DNA of 64,000 nucleotides from Cycloclasticus sp. symbiont of Poecilosclerida sp. N. Lineage in GTDB: Bacteria; Pseudomonadota; Gammaproteobacteria; Methylococcales; Cycloclasticaceae. Below are positions 9,222-18,111 of this stretch, piece after piece. Position 1 is the first letter of the stretch; the number at the start of each line of letters is the position of its first letter. Under the pieces are notes generated by a model. It had not been told where the DNA came from. It saw only the letters and a list, made by a program, of their open reading frames with translations, and did no database searches. The stretch covers positions 248,001 to 312,000 of the forward strand of contig LWTM01000077.1 in the NCBI GenBank assembly GCA_002101205.1, read 5' to 3'. Made by a program: the position numbers and the translations under genes.

Positions 9222-9357
9222 CGTCGTGTCAGCCCTGCCCCCACCTGCATAAGGCTTATTAAAACTAAGACAAAGCACTTTTGTTGTGTCGGCTTTATAC
9301 CGCCGGCATAAGACTCATTGAAACGAATACAAAGCACTTTCGTTTAATTCAGCTTTA
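9222..9357. repeat. Imperfect tandem repeat, period about 59 bases, rpoZ-spoT gap
   Basis: Two copies of a roughly 49-base unit (9249-9297 and 9308-9357) align well through CAAAGCACTTT and AGCTTTA/GGCTTTA. A truncated, more diverged third copy lies at 9222-9248. The spacing between the shared CATAAG words (9248 and 9307) is 59 bases. The repeat occupies the whole gap between the rpoZ stop and the terminator. No reading frame is maintained, and I see no function for it beyond a possible small repetitive element. Confidence 0.6.
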
Positions 9358-9369
9358 ATGCTAGACTCA

Positions 9370-9400
9370 AATGCTCATGGCAAGGTCATGGGCATTTTTT
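9370..9400 (+). terminator. Rho-independent terminator after rpoZ
   Basis: AATGCTCATG (9370-9379) pairs with CATGGGCATT (9387-9396) across a 7-base loop, giving a 10-pair stem with one G-T pair, followed by a run of six T. It fits an intrinsic terminator for the yicC-gmk-rpoZ transcript. It overlaps the far-upstream ATG codons of the spoT frame, which argues that spoT starts later, at 9434. Confidence 0.75.
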
Positions 9401-9433
9401 ATGCCTATAATTTTAAGTTACAAAGTAGAGTCT

Positions 9434-11599
9434 ATGGCAGTAAGTCAGAAAAAAGAAAACGTTTTGTCGCAGGAAACACTCATGTCCGAATTGCTGTCGG
9501 TGGTTGGTGCTTATTCATCAAGAAAGCAATTGCGTAAAATACAGCAAGCCTATCAAGTGGCTAGCAGTGCTCATTTGGGACAGTTTCGCCTCAGTGGAGA
9601 AGACTATATTTGTCACCCCGTGTCTGTTGCGCTTATTTTAAGCCATATGAAAATGGATGCAGACTGCATTATGGCAGCCATTATGCATGACATAGTAGAA
9701 GACACGGATGTGACTCTTGATGAGTTGGCGGAAAATTTTAATAAGGATGTGTCTAGCCTTGTTGCTGCTGTTAGCAAGTTGACCAAAATAAATTTTAAAT
9801 CTCGTGAAGAAGCGCAAGCCGAGAATATGCGCAAGATGTTTCTTGCGATGGCAAAAGACTTGCGAGTCATCATCATTAAACTTGCCGATCGTTTACATAA
9901 CATGCGGACTATTGGTTTTATGAAACCCGCTAGTCGACGCCGTATTGCAAAAGAAACGTTAGAGATTTATGCCCCCATCGCCCATCGTTTAGGGATGCAC
10001 GAGTTTCGACTTGAGTTAGAAGATTTGAGTTTTGCAGCAATATTCCCTTATCGAAAAGAAGCGATTGCTAATGGTGTTATGAAAGCGCGCGGACATAGAA
10101 AGGAAATGTTAGAAAAGCTAGAGCAAACGCTTGTTGCGCGATTTGTAAATACGGATTTCCCAGGTGTTATTAAAGGTCGAGAAAAGAATTTATACGGCAT
10201 TTATCAAAAAATGAAACGGCAGAGCATACCGTTTAACGAAGTATTTGATGTGTATGCATTCCGAGTGATTGTCGAGACGCCTGAGCAGTGCTATCAAGCG
10301 TTAGGTGTCCTTCATGCTTTGTATAAGCCTGTTCCTGGGAAATTTAAGGACTATATAGCGCTACCCAAAAGTAACGGCTATCAATCTTTGCATACTGTGC
10401 TGGTTGGCCCTTTTGGTGTGCCTGTAGAAATTCAGATTAGGACATTGGCAATGGATCAGGTGGCAGAGTCTGGCATTTCTGCACACTGGCTATATAAAAC
10501 GACAGATGTGTTTGGGGACTCTCAAGTTGGAGCGCATGAATGGCTGAGAACTTTATTGGAAACTCAAAAAAATGAAGCAGACTCATTTGCGTTTATTGAT
10601 AATTTAAAAGTAGATTTATTTCCCAAAGAAATTTTTGTATTTTCTCCGAAAGGTGAAATTGTCAAACTACCCGCAGGTTCTACGGCCGTAGATTTTGCGT
10701 TTGCGGTGCATACAGATATAGGTATGGCGTGTGCGGGCGTGAAAGTAAATAGGCAAATGGAGCCTTTACACACGGTTTTAAGAAATGGGCAAACTGTAGA
10801 AATCATGACCAGCGATTTTGCGGTCTGTAATCCGAATTGGCTGAATTTTGTTACGACTAATAAGGCCAGAAATGCTATTCGTCATCATCTAAAAGAATTT
10901 AAGGAACGCGATGCTATTGCTTTGGGTGGGCAATTATTAAATGATGAGTTAAAGGAGTCTGGCGTTACATTTGGTGATCTTGATAAGGATAGGCTGGACG
11001 AGTTTTTGAATGCGCAGCAACTAGGATCGGTTGATGCTTTACTGATGGACATAGGGTTTGGAAACCGGATGCCACTGATTGTTGCTCAGCATTTAATACC
11101 ACCTGTTGGCCAGGAAGAGCCTTCATTAGATATTAGCAAAGGTAAGCAGTCGACAGCGACGCTTAATATTCACGGTGCAGAAGGCATGTTAATCAATTTA
11201 GCAACATGTTGTCGGCCGATACCTGGGGATAAAATCCTTGGGTTTTTCAACCCAGGACGAGGTATCGTTGTGCACCGAACGCATTGTAAAAACACCAAAG
11301 AGCAGAGGCGTAAAAACGCCAATTGGTTGAATGTTCAATGGGCAGAAAATGTGGATGGCGAATTCAGTTCAGATATCAGTTTGGACTTACAAGATGGGCG
11401 AGGCGTTTTAGCGGAAATAGCCTTATCGTTATCAAAATCGGGTTGTAATATTGAGAACATAAGCATGGCGAAACATTCGAAAAACGATTCGCACGACAGA
11501 TTCACTATTACGGTGCGAGATAGGAAGCACCTTGCGAGGGTGGCGCGACGCCTGCGTGGTTTGCCATCTGTATTCAAAATATCACGCCTTAGAAACTAG
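9434..11599 (+). CDS. spoT: Bifunctional (p)ppGpp synthetase/hydrolase SpoT
   Basis: This long RelA/SpoT homologue controls the stringent-response alarmone. I use the ATG at 9434 (MAVSQKKENV), giving 721 residues; the frame is open from 9371 but that part lies in a terminator. Domains in order: an HD hydrolase with intact HDIVED (about residues 85-90); a synthetase domain with YQALGVLHALYKPVPGKFKD and KSNGYQSLHTVLVGPFG; a TGS domain (FVFSPKGEIVKLPAGST); a zinc-finger-like region with CCRPIPGD; and a C-terminal ACT domain. The intact HD box marks a hydrolase-competent enzyme rather than RelA. ridA, recG, ubiC and ubiA follow closely. Confidence 0.96.
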   Translation: MAVSQKKENVLSQETLMSELLSVVGAYSSRKQLRKIQQAYQVASSAHLGQFRLSGEDYICHPVSVALILSHMKMDADCIMAAIMHDIVEDTDVTLDELAENFNKDVSSLVAAVSKLTKINFKSREEAQAENMRKMFLAMAKDLRVIIIKLADRLHNMRTIGFMKPASRRRIAKETLEIYAPIAHRLGMHEFRLELEDLSFAAIFPYRKEAIANGVMKARGHRKEMLEKLEQTLVARFVNTDFPGVIKGREKNLYGIYQKMKRQSIPFNEVFDVYAFRVIVETPEQCYQALGVLHALYKPVPGKFKDYIALPKSNGYQSLHTVLVGPFGVPVEIQIRTLAMDQVAESGISAHWLYKTTDVFGDSQVGAHEWLRTLLETQKNEADSFAFIDNLKVDLFPKEIFVFSPKGEIVKLPAGSTAVDFAFAVHTDIGMACAGVKVNRQMEPLHTVLRNGQTVEIMTSDFAVCNPNWLNFVTTNKARNAIRHHLKEFKERDAIALGGQLLNDELKESGVTFGDLDKDRLDEFLNAQQLGSVDALLMDIGFGNRMPLIVAQHLIPPVGQEEPSLDISKGKQSTATLNIHGAEGMLINLATCCRPIPGDKILGFFNPGRGIVVHRTHCKNTKEQRRKNANWLNVQWAENVDGEFSSDISLDLQDGRGVLAEIALSLSKSGCNIENISMAKHSKNDSHDRFTITVRDRKHLARVARRLRGLPSVFKISRLRN

Positions 11600-11607
11600 G
11601 AGCATTA

Positions 11608-11997
11608 GTGCAAAAAACAGTTATACACACAACGTCAGCACCAGAGTCGATTGGTACGTATTCTCAAGCTATAAAAGTGAATAGAACGGTTTATTTATCG
11701 GGGCAAATTCCGTTAATGCCAGATGCTATGGTGCTTATAGACGGTGATGTTGCGAGTCAAATTGAGCAAGTTTTAAAGAATTTAACGGCTGTAGCAAAGG
11801 CTGCTGGTGGCGGTTTATCTGATATTGTAAAGCTCAATATTTATCTAACGGATATGAATGACTTTCCGGTTGTTAATGAAATAATGGAGAAATATTTTTC
11901 TCGGCCATATCCAGCAAGGGCAGTAATTGGTGTAACAGCCTTGCCTAAAAACAGCCAAATTGAGATCGATGCAGTAATGGTTTTAACCAACGATTAA
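11608..11997 (+). CDS. ridA: RidA family reactive intermediate/imine deaminase
   Basis: RidA removes reactive enamine/imine intermediates (such as 2-aminoacrylate) made by PLP enzymes. The 129-residue product has the family start (TTSAPESIGTYSQAIKVN), the YLSGQIPL strand and the C-terminal ARAVIGVTALPKNSQIEIDAV with the conserved arginine. The start codon is GTG at 11608, behind AGGAGC. It lies 8 bases after spoT, and its stop overlaps the recG start by one base. The spoT-ridA-recG order is common in gammaproteobacteria. Confidence 0.95.
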   Translation: MQKTVIHTTSAPESIGTYSQAIKVNRTVYLSGQIPLMPDAMVLIDGDVASQIEQVLKNLTAVAKAAGGGLSDIVKLNIYLTDMNDFPVVNEIMEKYFSRPYPARAVIGVTALPKNSQIEIDAVMVLTND

Positions 11998-14081
11998 TGA
12001 CTGTGGCTAGTTGTTTAGATGATTTGCCTATTACACGCCTAATAGGAGTTGGCGAGAAAGTCGCTGAGAAATTGGGTCGTTTAGATATCGTGTCGGTGGC
12101 GGATGTATTGTTCCACTTGCCATTTAGATACGAAGATAGAAGTAAGGTCATTTCAATTGGCGCGTTAAAGCCGGGGCATTCATGTTTGTTTGAAGGCCGA
12201 GTGGAGATTGCAGAAGTGGTTTTTAGAGGGCGGCGCTCAATGCTGGTTCGTTTAAGTGATGGCACAGGTTTTGTCACGCTGCGGTTTTTTCATTTTTCTA
12301 ATAGTCAAAAGCAAACGATGCAACGAGGGCAGTGGCTGCGTTGCTTTGGTGACGTTAAAGTCTATAGTAAAAGTGCAGGGCCTGAGGTTGTTCATCCTGA
12401 ATATCAGCTTATTTCAGAGCATAAACGCGGGCAGCTCGATGAGGGCCTGTTAGCAGTTTACCCCGTGACAGAGGGTTTGCACCAAATGTCGTTCCGTAAA
12501 CTCATCAAGCAAGCATTTGCGCTATTAAAAAATGGTGCTTATGTACATGATTTTTTACCAGAAAAACTATTGAAAGAACTGCGTTTTGTTCCATTAGTGG
12601 AAAGCCTGCAGCAGCTTCACTACCCGCAATCAATGCCGTCTGACGTGAGTGATATACCTGCATTCAAACGTTTGATATTTGAAGAACTATTGGCTAACCA
12701 TTTAAGTTTAAGCCGTTTAAAACAGGGCGTTCAGCAATGGGACGCGCCAAGCCTTAAGTTGAGTGATGATAGTCAACAGCAATTTTTGCGTGAACTGGGT
12801 TTTGATTTAACAGCTGCGCAACGGCGAGTCGTCGATGAGATTGCATCGGACTTAAAAGCAACAAAACCGATGCAGCGATTACTGCAAGGCGATGTGGGTT
12901 CTGGTAAAACGGTGGTCGCGACATGCGCGGCATTGCAGGCCATACAGGCTGGTTATCAAGTAGCGATTATGGCACCGACAGAGCTATTGGCAGAGCAGCA
13001 TTTTAAGAATTTTCAATCATGGCTGGCGAAGATGAATATTCGTGTTGATTGTCTAGTCGGCCGACATAAAGGCGCTATATACAACGAGAAAACAAGTGCT
13101 ATTCAAGCAGGAGAAACGGATGTTGTTATTGGCACGCAGGCGCTGTTTCAAGACAAAATTGAATTTGCCAAATTAGGCTTGATTATTATTGATGAACAGC
13201 ACCGGTTTGGCGTGCAGCAACGACTAGCGTTAAGAGATAAAGGCATACGTGATGGCAGTTGCCCGCACCAGTTAGTGATGACGGCAACACCTATTCCGCG
13301 AACTTTGGCAATGCTCGGTTATGCGGATTTGGATTTATCGGTTATTGATGAACTGCCACCAGGTAGAATTCCGGTAACAACAACCATTTTGCCGGTTTCA
13401 AAAAAACAGCGGGTTATCGACAGAATTAAACAAGGTGTAGAAAATGGTAGGCAAGTTTATTGGGTCTGTACCTTAATTGAAGAATCTGAAACTTTACAGT
13501 GCCAAGCGGCTGAGGCAGCTGCTGAGTTATTGGTCAATAGTTTGCAAGGGGTAAAAATCGGTTTAGTGCATGGACGCATGAAGGCGGACGAAAAAGAAGC
13601 TGTTATGGCAAAATTTAAACAGCAGGAGCTACATATTCTAGTGGCAACAACCGTTATTGAAGTGGGTGTCGATGTCCCTAATGCAAGCTTAATGGTGATA
13701 GAAAATGCAGAGCGGCTAGGTTTGGCGCAGTTGCATCAGTTACGTGGTCGCGTGGGCCGTGGACATCGTGATAGCCATTGTGTGTTGATGTATCAATCGC
13801 CTTTATCCTCTAATGCAAATGAGAGACTGTCCATCATGCGTAAAACCACTGACGGTTTTAAGATAGCAGAAAAAGATATGCAACTACGCGGACATGGAGA
13901 GTTATTGGGTAAACGCCAAGCCGGCTTTATGCGCTTTAAAGTGGCTGATATGGCTAGAGATGCTCATATGCTTGACAATGTTGCCCAATGCGCTACAGAA
14001 GTATTACAAAAGCACACCGAGTTAGTCGAACCATTAGTCCACCGCTGGGTAGCTAATTCAGCAGAATATGCCCAAGTTTAA
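11997..14081 (+). CDS. recG: ATP-dependent DNA helicase RecG
   Basis: RecG remodels branched DNA such as stalled forks and Holliday junctions. The 694-residue protein has the N-terminal wedge/OB domain (LFHLPFRYEDRS, then a beta-rich segment to about residue 160). The helicase core includes Walker A GDVGSGKT, the DEQH box (IIDEQHRFGVQQR), MTATPIPRTLA, and the C-terminal helicase motifs TTVIEVGVDVPNAS and HQLRGRVGRG. The ATG overlaps the ridA stop (TAATGA), suggesting coupled translation. Confidence 0.97.
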   Translation: MTVASCLDDLPITRLIGVGEKVAEKLGRLDIVSVADVLFHLPFRYEDRSKVISIGALKPGHSCLFEGRVEIAEVVFRGRRSMLVRLSDGTGFVTLRFFHFSNSQKQTMQRGQWLRCFGDVKVYSKSAGPEVVHPEYQLISEHKRGQLDEGLLAVYPVTEGLHQMSFRKLIKQAFALLKNGAYVHDFLPEKLLKELRFVPLVESLQQLHYPQSMPSDVSDIPAFKRLIFEELLANHLSLSRLKQGVQQWDAPSLKLSDDSQQQFLRELGFDLTAAQRRVVDEIASDLKATKPMQRLLQGDVGSGKTVVATCAALQAIQAGYQVAIMAPTELLAEQHFKNFQSWLAKMNIRVDCLVGRHKGAIYNEKTSAIQAGETDVVIGTQALFQDKIEFAKLGLIIIDEQHRFGVQQRLALRDKGIRDGSCPHQLVMTATPIPRTLAMLGYADLDLSVIDELPPGRIPVTTTILPVSKKQRVIDRIKQGVENGRQVYWVCTLIEESETLQCQAAEAAAELLVNSLQGVKIGLVHGRMKADEKEAVMAKFKQQELHILVATTVIEVGVDVPNASLMVIENAERLGLAQLHQLRGRVGRGHRDSHCVLMYQSPLSSNANERLSIMRKTTDGFKIAEKDMQLRGHGELLGKRQAGFMRFKVADMARDAHMLDNVAQCATEVLQKHTELVEPLVHRWVANSAEYAQV

Positions 14082-14090
14082 CTGGGTCTG

Positions 14091-14654
14091 TTGTCGCTGA
14101 GAAAAGTGAATCATTTTTTTATAAAACAGCCGCAGTGGCGCGCGATGAGACGCTGGCGCTTAAATTCAATTCCGCCGCGTGTACTTGATTGGCTAACAGA
14201 ACCTTATTCATTAACGTTAAAAATAAAAAAAACATTTGTTCAGCCTTTTAATGTCCAGCTTCAAGGACAAGGCTTATCAAAGCCATTTTTAGCAGACTCT
14301 CGGTGTTTACAACAGCACATTTGCCATCACGCGCTCATTCGAGAAACGCTGCTTAAAGTGGGTGATGAAGCGGTTGTTTTTGCGCGCACGACGTTGCCGA
14401 GGAAAGTGGCACGGGAACTTCAAGAGTTAACGCACCTAGGTACAAAGCCATTAGGCGAGGTGATTTTTAGCTACCTTGATTTGCAACGAGTAGGTTTGGA
14501 CTTTGCAAAAATTAAAGTAGATCACTTAAGCCCTCTAATGCAGCAACAGCTTGTCGGTGAATCATATATTTGGGCGCGTCGTAATACATATAGAGTTAAC
14601 AAGCAGGCATTTATTGTGAGTGAGTTTTTTCTACCCGCTATATTTTCAAAATGA
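14091..14654 (+). CDS. ubiC: Chorismate lyase UbiC
   Basis: UbiC splits chorismate into pyruvate and 4-hydroxybenzoate, the first committed step of ubiquinone synthesis. Up to 187 residues are encoded. Recognisable pieces are the N-terminal helix, VGDEAVVFARTTLP, and WARRNTYRVNKQAFIVSEFFLP, which carries the family's E-x-FLP end. The start is uncertain: TTG at 14091 gives the full frame, GTG at 14106 is slightly shorter and also plausible, and neither has a strong ribosome binding site. Its stop overlaps the ubiA ATG by 4 bases, so both steps of the 4-hydroxybenzoate branch are in one operon. Confidence 0.88.
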   Translation: MSLRKVNHFFIKQPQWRAMRRWRLNSIPPRVLDWLTEPYSLTLKIKKTFVQPFNVQLQGQGLSKPFLADSRCLQQHICHHALIRETLLKVGDEAVVFARTTLPRKVARELQELTHLGTKPLGEVIFSYLDLQRVGLDFAKIKVDHLSPLMQQQLVGESYIWARRNTYRVNKQAFIVSEFFLPAIFSK

Positions 14655-15526
14655 TAGTTGAATTAAAACAAACCAATTTGAAGGCGTATTGGCAGCTAAC
14701 TAGAATGCACAAACCGATTGGTATTTTACTGTTGTTGTGGCCAATGTATTGGGCGCTTTGGATTGCAAGTAGCGGGAGCCCTAACACTCTGGTGTTTATC
14801 GTTTTCACGCTGGGTGTGGTGTTAATGCGTTCAGCAGGTTGTGTGATTAACGATTATGCGGATAGAGAGGTTGATTTACACGTATCGCGTACGAAAGGCA
14901 GACCTATTGCATCTGGGCGAGTTACACCTGTGGAGGCATTGCAGCTATTTGCTTTATTAATTGTAGCGGCGTTTTTGTTGGTTCTTTCGATGAATAAATT
15001 AACGGTATGGCTGTCTTTTGGCGGGGTTTTTTTAGCGGCTCTGTACCCCTTTATGAAGCGGTATACACATTTTCCACAAGTGTTTTTGGGCGCCGCTTTC
15101 AGCTGGGCTGTACCGATGGTTTTTGCGGCTCAAACGAATACAATTCCGCCGCTTGCATGGTTGCTAGTTATTGCAACGCTGATCTGGGCGGTTGTATACG
15201 ACACGATGTACGCGATGGTTGATCGTGAGGATGATTTAAAAATAGGGGTGAAGTCCACAGCTATTTTGTTCGGTAAACTGGACAAAGTATTGATTAGTTT
15301 TTTTCAAATATTATTGCTGACCACACTGATCATCATTGGTCAAAAAGCTGAACTTGGGGTGTTCTATTTTACGGGTGTCTTTGTCGCGGGTCTGTTTTCT
15401 GTGTATCAGCAATATTTGATTAAAGATCGCTTGCCAACAAAGTGTATGACAGCTTTTTTGAATAATAACTATTTAGGCTTGGCTGTTTTTATCGGTGTGT
15501 TGCTGGATTATACAAACAAACTATAA
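14651..15526 (+). CDS. ubiA: 4-hydroxybenzoate polyprenyltransferase UbiA
   Basis: UbiA attaches the polyprenyl tail to 4-hydroxybenzoate in the inner membrane. The 291-residue protein has about eight hydrophobic segments and both aspartate-rich motifs: NDYADREVD, and the second in YDTMYAMVDREDD, which bind Mg-prenyl diphosphate. LTRMHKPIGILLLLWPMYWALW is the typical N-terminus. It overlaps ubiC by 4 bases. At its 3' end it runs into a decayed comF on the opposite strand. Confidence 0.96.
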   Translation: MIVELKQTNLKAYWQLTRMHKPIGILLLLWPMYWALWIASSGSPNTLVFIVFTLGVVLMRSAGCVINDYADREVDLHVSRTKGRPIASGRVTPVEALQLFALLIVAAFLLVLSMNKLTVWLSFGGVFLAALYPFMKRYTHFPQVFLGAAFSWAVPMVFAAQTNTIPPLAWLLVIATLIWAVVYDTMYAMVDREDDLKIGVKSTAILFGKLDKVLISFFQILLLTTLIIIGQKAELGVFYFTGVFVAGLFSVYQQYLIKDRLPTKCMTAFLNNNYLGLAVFIGVLLDYTNKL

Positions 15527-15842
15527 AATGGTTAAGCTCGCCCAAACTTCAACGCATTTAACACCCTCTTTTTTAATATCTTTGCAATTTCATTGGCGGT
15601 AGAGTCTGTTGTTACAACATCATCTATGATGGCAACAGTTTATATGCTCTTAAGTACTTTGTAGTGGAAGGCGTTGCCTTTAGACATTTCCCGCAAGTGC
15701 TGTTATCGGTTGTTAGCTCAATGTCCCAGATGATGCGTGAATGTTTGTTTATCTGTAAATCTTGTAGGCAGCTTAAGCACAAGTCTAAGGCGTCTCTCCC
15801 CCGCTTGATTGCAAATAAAGTAGGTGTGAGGGCAATGCCCAA
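15521..15842 (-). pseudogene. comF: Decayed comF (amidophosphoribosyltransferase-like competence protein)
   Basis: Both ends of a ComF-type protein remain, but the middle is gone. The start at 15842 encodes a zinc-binding N-terminus (LCLSCLQDL, later TCGKCLK) ending LRAYKLLPS-stop. The next frame resumes directly with the phosphoribosyltransferase signature AIIDDVVTTDSTANEIAK. A further one-base shift is then needed to continue into EGVKCVEVWA, whose stop falls in the end of ubiA. Intact ComF is about 230-250 residues; only about 105 codons are left. comF beside bioB is a common gammaproteobacterial arrangement, which supports the reading. ComF is needed for DNA uptake in competent bacteria, so that function is probably lost unless encoded elsewhere. 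Confidence 0.72.
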
Positions 15843-15855
15843 GGTGTATTAAATT

Positions 15856-15869
15856 TGAACAGTTGTTCA
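15856..15869. promoter_or_regulatory. 14-base palindrome upstream of the bioB promoter
   Basis: TGAACA-GT-TGTTCA forms a perfect inverted repeat 19 bases before the -35 hexamer of the bioB promoter. It could be a regulator binding site or part of the comF 5' region. No known regulator site is recognised. Confidence 0.35.
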
Positions 15870-15887
15870 TATTTCAGCAAATTAATT

Positions 15888-15915
15888 TTGACAACCTTAT
15901 CAGCTAAGGTACTAT
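15888..15915 (+). promoter_or_regulatory. bioB promoter with an operator-like inverted repeat in the spacer
   Basis: A perfect -35 hexamer TTGACA (15888-15893) is followed 16 bases later by TACTAT (15910-15915), a 4/6 match to -10. The spacer is occupied by the inverted repeat ACCTTA-TCAGC-TAAGGT (15894-15910), placed where a bound repressor would block RNA polymerase. Biotin operons are commonly controlled by BirA or by TetR-type BioQ; the sequence is not the E. coli BirA operator. The regulator identity is inferred, not seen. Confidence 0.6.
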
Positions 15916-15949
15916 GCGGTTTTAAGTTTTTAAATAGAGCGGTTTCAAT

Positions 15950-16945
15950 ATGAGCGTATCAGCAGAAGTGGTTGGCGAGCAAAAAATGGCGACGGTTAGT
16001 CTTGTTAGAAACACGTGGTCGTTGAGCAAAGTGCAGGCGCTTTTTGCTCTGCCATTTAACGACTTATTGTTCAAAGCGCATACTGTTCATCGCGAAAATT
16101 TTGACCCTAATGCCGTGCAAATCAGCACCTTGCTGAGTATTAAAACCGGTGCTTGCCCAGAAGATTGTTCGTATTGCCCACAAAGCGTTCGTTATGATAC
16201 GGGTCTTGAGAAACAAGCTCTAATGGAAATTGCAGCGGTGGTTGAACAGGCGAAGGTGGCTAAAGCCAATGGTGCGAGTCGCTTTTGTATGGGCGCGGCG
16301 TGGCGTAGCCCGAAAGATAGAGACCTAGATAAAGTCACGCAAATGGTGGAAGAGGTGAAAGCCTTGGGGATGGAAACCTGTGTGACATTGGGTATGCTTG
16401 AAAATAGCCAAGCAAAACGGCTAAAAGACGCGGGGCTAGATTACTATAACCATAATATTGATACCTCTGAAGAGTTTTACAAGAAAGTCATCACGACACG
16501 AACCTATCAAGACAGACTGGACACGATTGATGCCGTCCGTAGCGCTGGCATCAATGTCTGTAGCGGCGGTATTGTAGGCATGGGAGAGGAAATATCGGAC
16601 CGTGCAAAAATGTTACAAACCTTAGCTAATATGGAGCGGCCACCGGAAAGTGTGCCGATTAACCAATTAGTGCAGGTTGAGGGGACGCCGTTAGAAGGTG
16701 TTGAGTTAATTGATTCGATTGAGTTTATAAAAACGATTGCGGTGGCGCGTATTTTAATGCCGGCCTCTCAAGTTCGCTTGTCGGCGGGGCGCTCTGAAAT
16801 GACGGATGAAATGCAAGCGATGTGTTTCTTTGCTGGCGCAAACTCCATCTTTTATGGGGATCAATTATTAACGACAGAAAACCCATCGCAAAGCGCTGAT
16901 TATAAGCTGTTCAAAAGACTTGGGATTCACCCTGCGACGGCTTAG
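15950..16945 (+). CDS. bioB: Biotin synthase
   Basis: BioB is the radical SAM enzyme that inserts sulfur into dethiobiotin. The 331-residue protein carries the CxxxCxxC cluster in [13 protein letters not shown] (Cys69, Cys73, Cys76), the YNHNIDTS motif and RLSAGR with the arginine ligand of the second cluster. Two in-frame starts are possible; the ATG at 15950 gives about 12 residues more than the one at 15986. It is first in the bioB-bioF-bioH-bioC-bioD operon, which contains the whole late pathway plus the BioC/BioH entry, apart from BioA. Confidence 0.97.
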   Translation: MSVSAEVVGEQKMATVSLVRNTWSLSKVQALFALPFNDLLFKAHTVHRENFDPNAVQISTLLSIKTGACPEDCSYCPQSVRYDTGLEKQALMEIAAVVEQAKVAKANGASRFCMGAAWRSPKDRDLDKVTQMVEEVKALGMETCVTLGMLENSQAKRLKDAGLDYYNHNIDTSEEFYKKVITTRTYQDRLDTIDAVRSAGINVCSGGIVGMGEEISDRAKMLQTLANMERPPESVPINQLVQVEGTPLEGVELIDSIEFIKTIAVARILMPASQVRLSAGRSEMTDEMQAMCFFAGANSIFYGDQLLTTENPSQSADYKLFKRLGIHPATA

Positions 16946-16953
16946 CAGCTTTC

Positions 16954-18111
16954 ATGGATCACTGGAATCTAGCCAGCCAGCTTGGTGAGATAAAAGCGCA
17001 GCAGTTATATCGAACGCGACAGGTGCTCGCGAGCCCGCAGGGCACTAACGTCGTTATTGACGGTGAGATGTTTAACAACTTCTCAAGTAATGACTACCTT
17101 GGCTTGGCGAACCATGCGGATGTTGTTCGTGCTTTTCAGAAGGCAGCAAATGAGTATGGTGTTGGCAGTGGCTCGGCGCACCTTATTTGCGGACATACCA
17201 AAGAACACCATGCTTTAGAAGAGGAATTGGCGGATTTTACCGGCCGTCAGCGCGCGCTTGTTTTTTCTACAGGCTATATGGCGAATATGGGTGTTATTTC
17301 GGCATTGCTAAAAAAAGGTGATGTGGTTTTTCAAGATAAGTTGAACCATGCGTCATTAATTGATGGTGGGAAACTATCAGGCGCACAACTAAGACGTTAT
17401 TCACATGGCGACCTTCAGCGTTTGCAGCAATCATTAGAAAAAACAGATTTGAACCGAAAGCTTATTGTTAGTGACGGTGTGTTTAGTATGGATGGTGATG
17501 AAGCGCAGCTTACTCGCCTTGTATCAATCGCAGAGCAATCAACAGCGGTGTTGATGATTGATGATGCACACGGCATTGGCGTGTTGGGCAACAGCGGTGG
17601 GGGCGTGTTGGAAAAGCGTGGTCTAAATCAGCAACAAGTACCTATTTTAATGGCAACACTAGGTAAAGGCTTAGGCACAGCAGGGGCTTTCGTTGCAGGC
17701 AGTGAAGAGTTGATTGAAACGTTGATACAACAAGCTAGAACGTACATTTTCACAACGGCCATGCCGGCGGCCATTATGGCGGCAACACGGGTGAGCCTTA
17801 AATTGTGTCAACAAGAAAGTTGGCGGCGCAAAAAGTTAGCATCTTTGGTTTCTCAGTTTCGTCAAGGCGCGGCGCAATTAGGGCTTAATTTAATGCCCTC
17901 TGAAACACCTATTCAGCCGATTGTTTTAGGCAGCAATCAAGCGGTCGTATCCGCTCACGCACATTTAAAAAGCAAAGGGTTTTTAGTTGGCGCAATACGC
18001 CACCCTGCGGTTGCAAAAGGCAGTGAACGATTACGCATTACCTTATCGGCGAATCATACAAAATCGCAAATAGACGGTTTACTTATGGCTCTTGAAGAAG
18101 CGGTTTGTTGA
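16954..18111 (+). CDS. bioF: 8-amino-7-oxononanoate synthase
   Basis: BioF condenses pimeloyl-ACP with alanine. This 385-residue PLP-dependent enzyme of the alpha-oxoamine synthase family has FSSNDYLGLANH near the N-terminus, DDAHGIGVLG (the aspartate that pairs with PLP) and the lysine motif TLGKGLGTAGAF. It lies 8 bases after bioB, and its TGA overlaps the bioH ATG by one base. Confidence 0.97.
   Translation: MDHWNLASQLGEIKAQQLYRTRQVLASPQGTNVVIDGEMFNNFSSNDYLGLANHADVVRAFQKAANEYGVGSGSAHLICGHTKEHHALEEELADFTGRQRALVFSTGYMANMGVISALLKKGDVVFQDKLNHASLIDGGKLSGAQLRRYSHGDLQRLQQSLEKTDLNRKLIVSDGVFSMDGDEAQLTRLVSIAEQSTAVLMIDDAHGIGVLGNSGGGVLEKRGLNQQQVPILMATLGKGLGTAGAFVAGSEELIETLIQQARTYIFTTAMPAAIMAATRVSLKLCQQESWRRKKLASLVSQFRQGAAQLGLNLMPSETPIQPIVLGSNQAVVSAHAHLKSKGFLVGAIRHPAVAKGSERLRITLSANHTKSQIDGLLMALEEAVC

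Noticed and set aside
9371-9433. Upstream start for spoT at 9371
   Set aside because: These codons lie in a strong terminator hairpin, and the predicted residues are not family-like.
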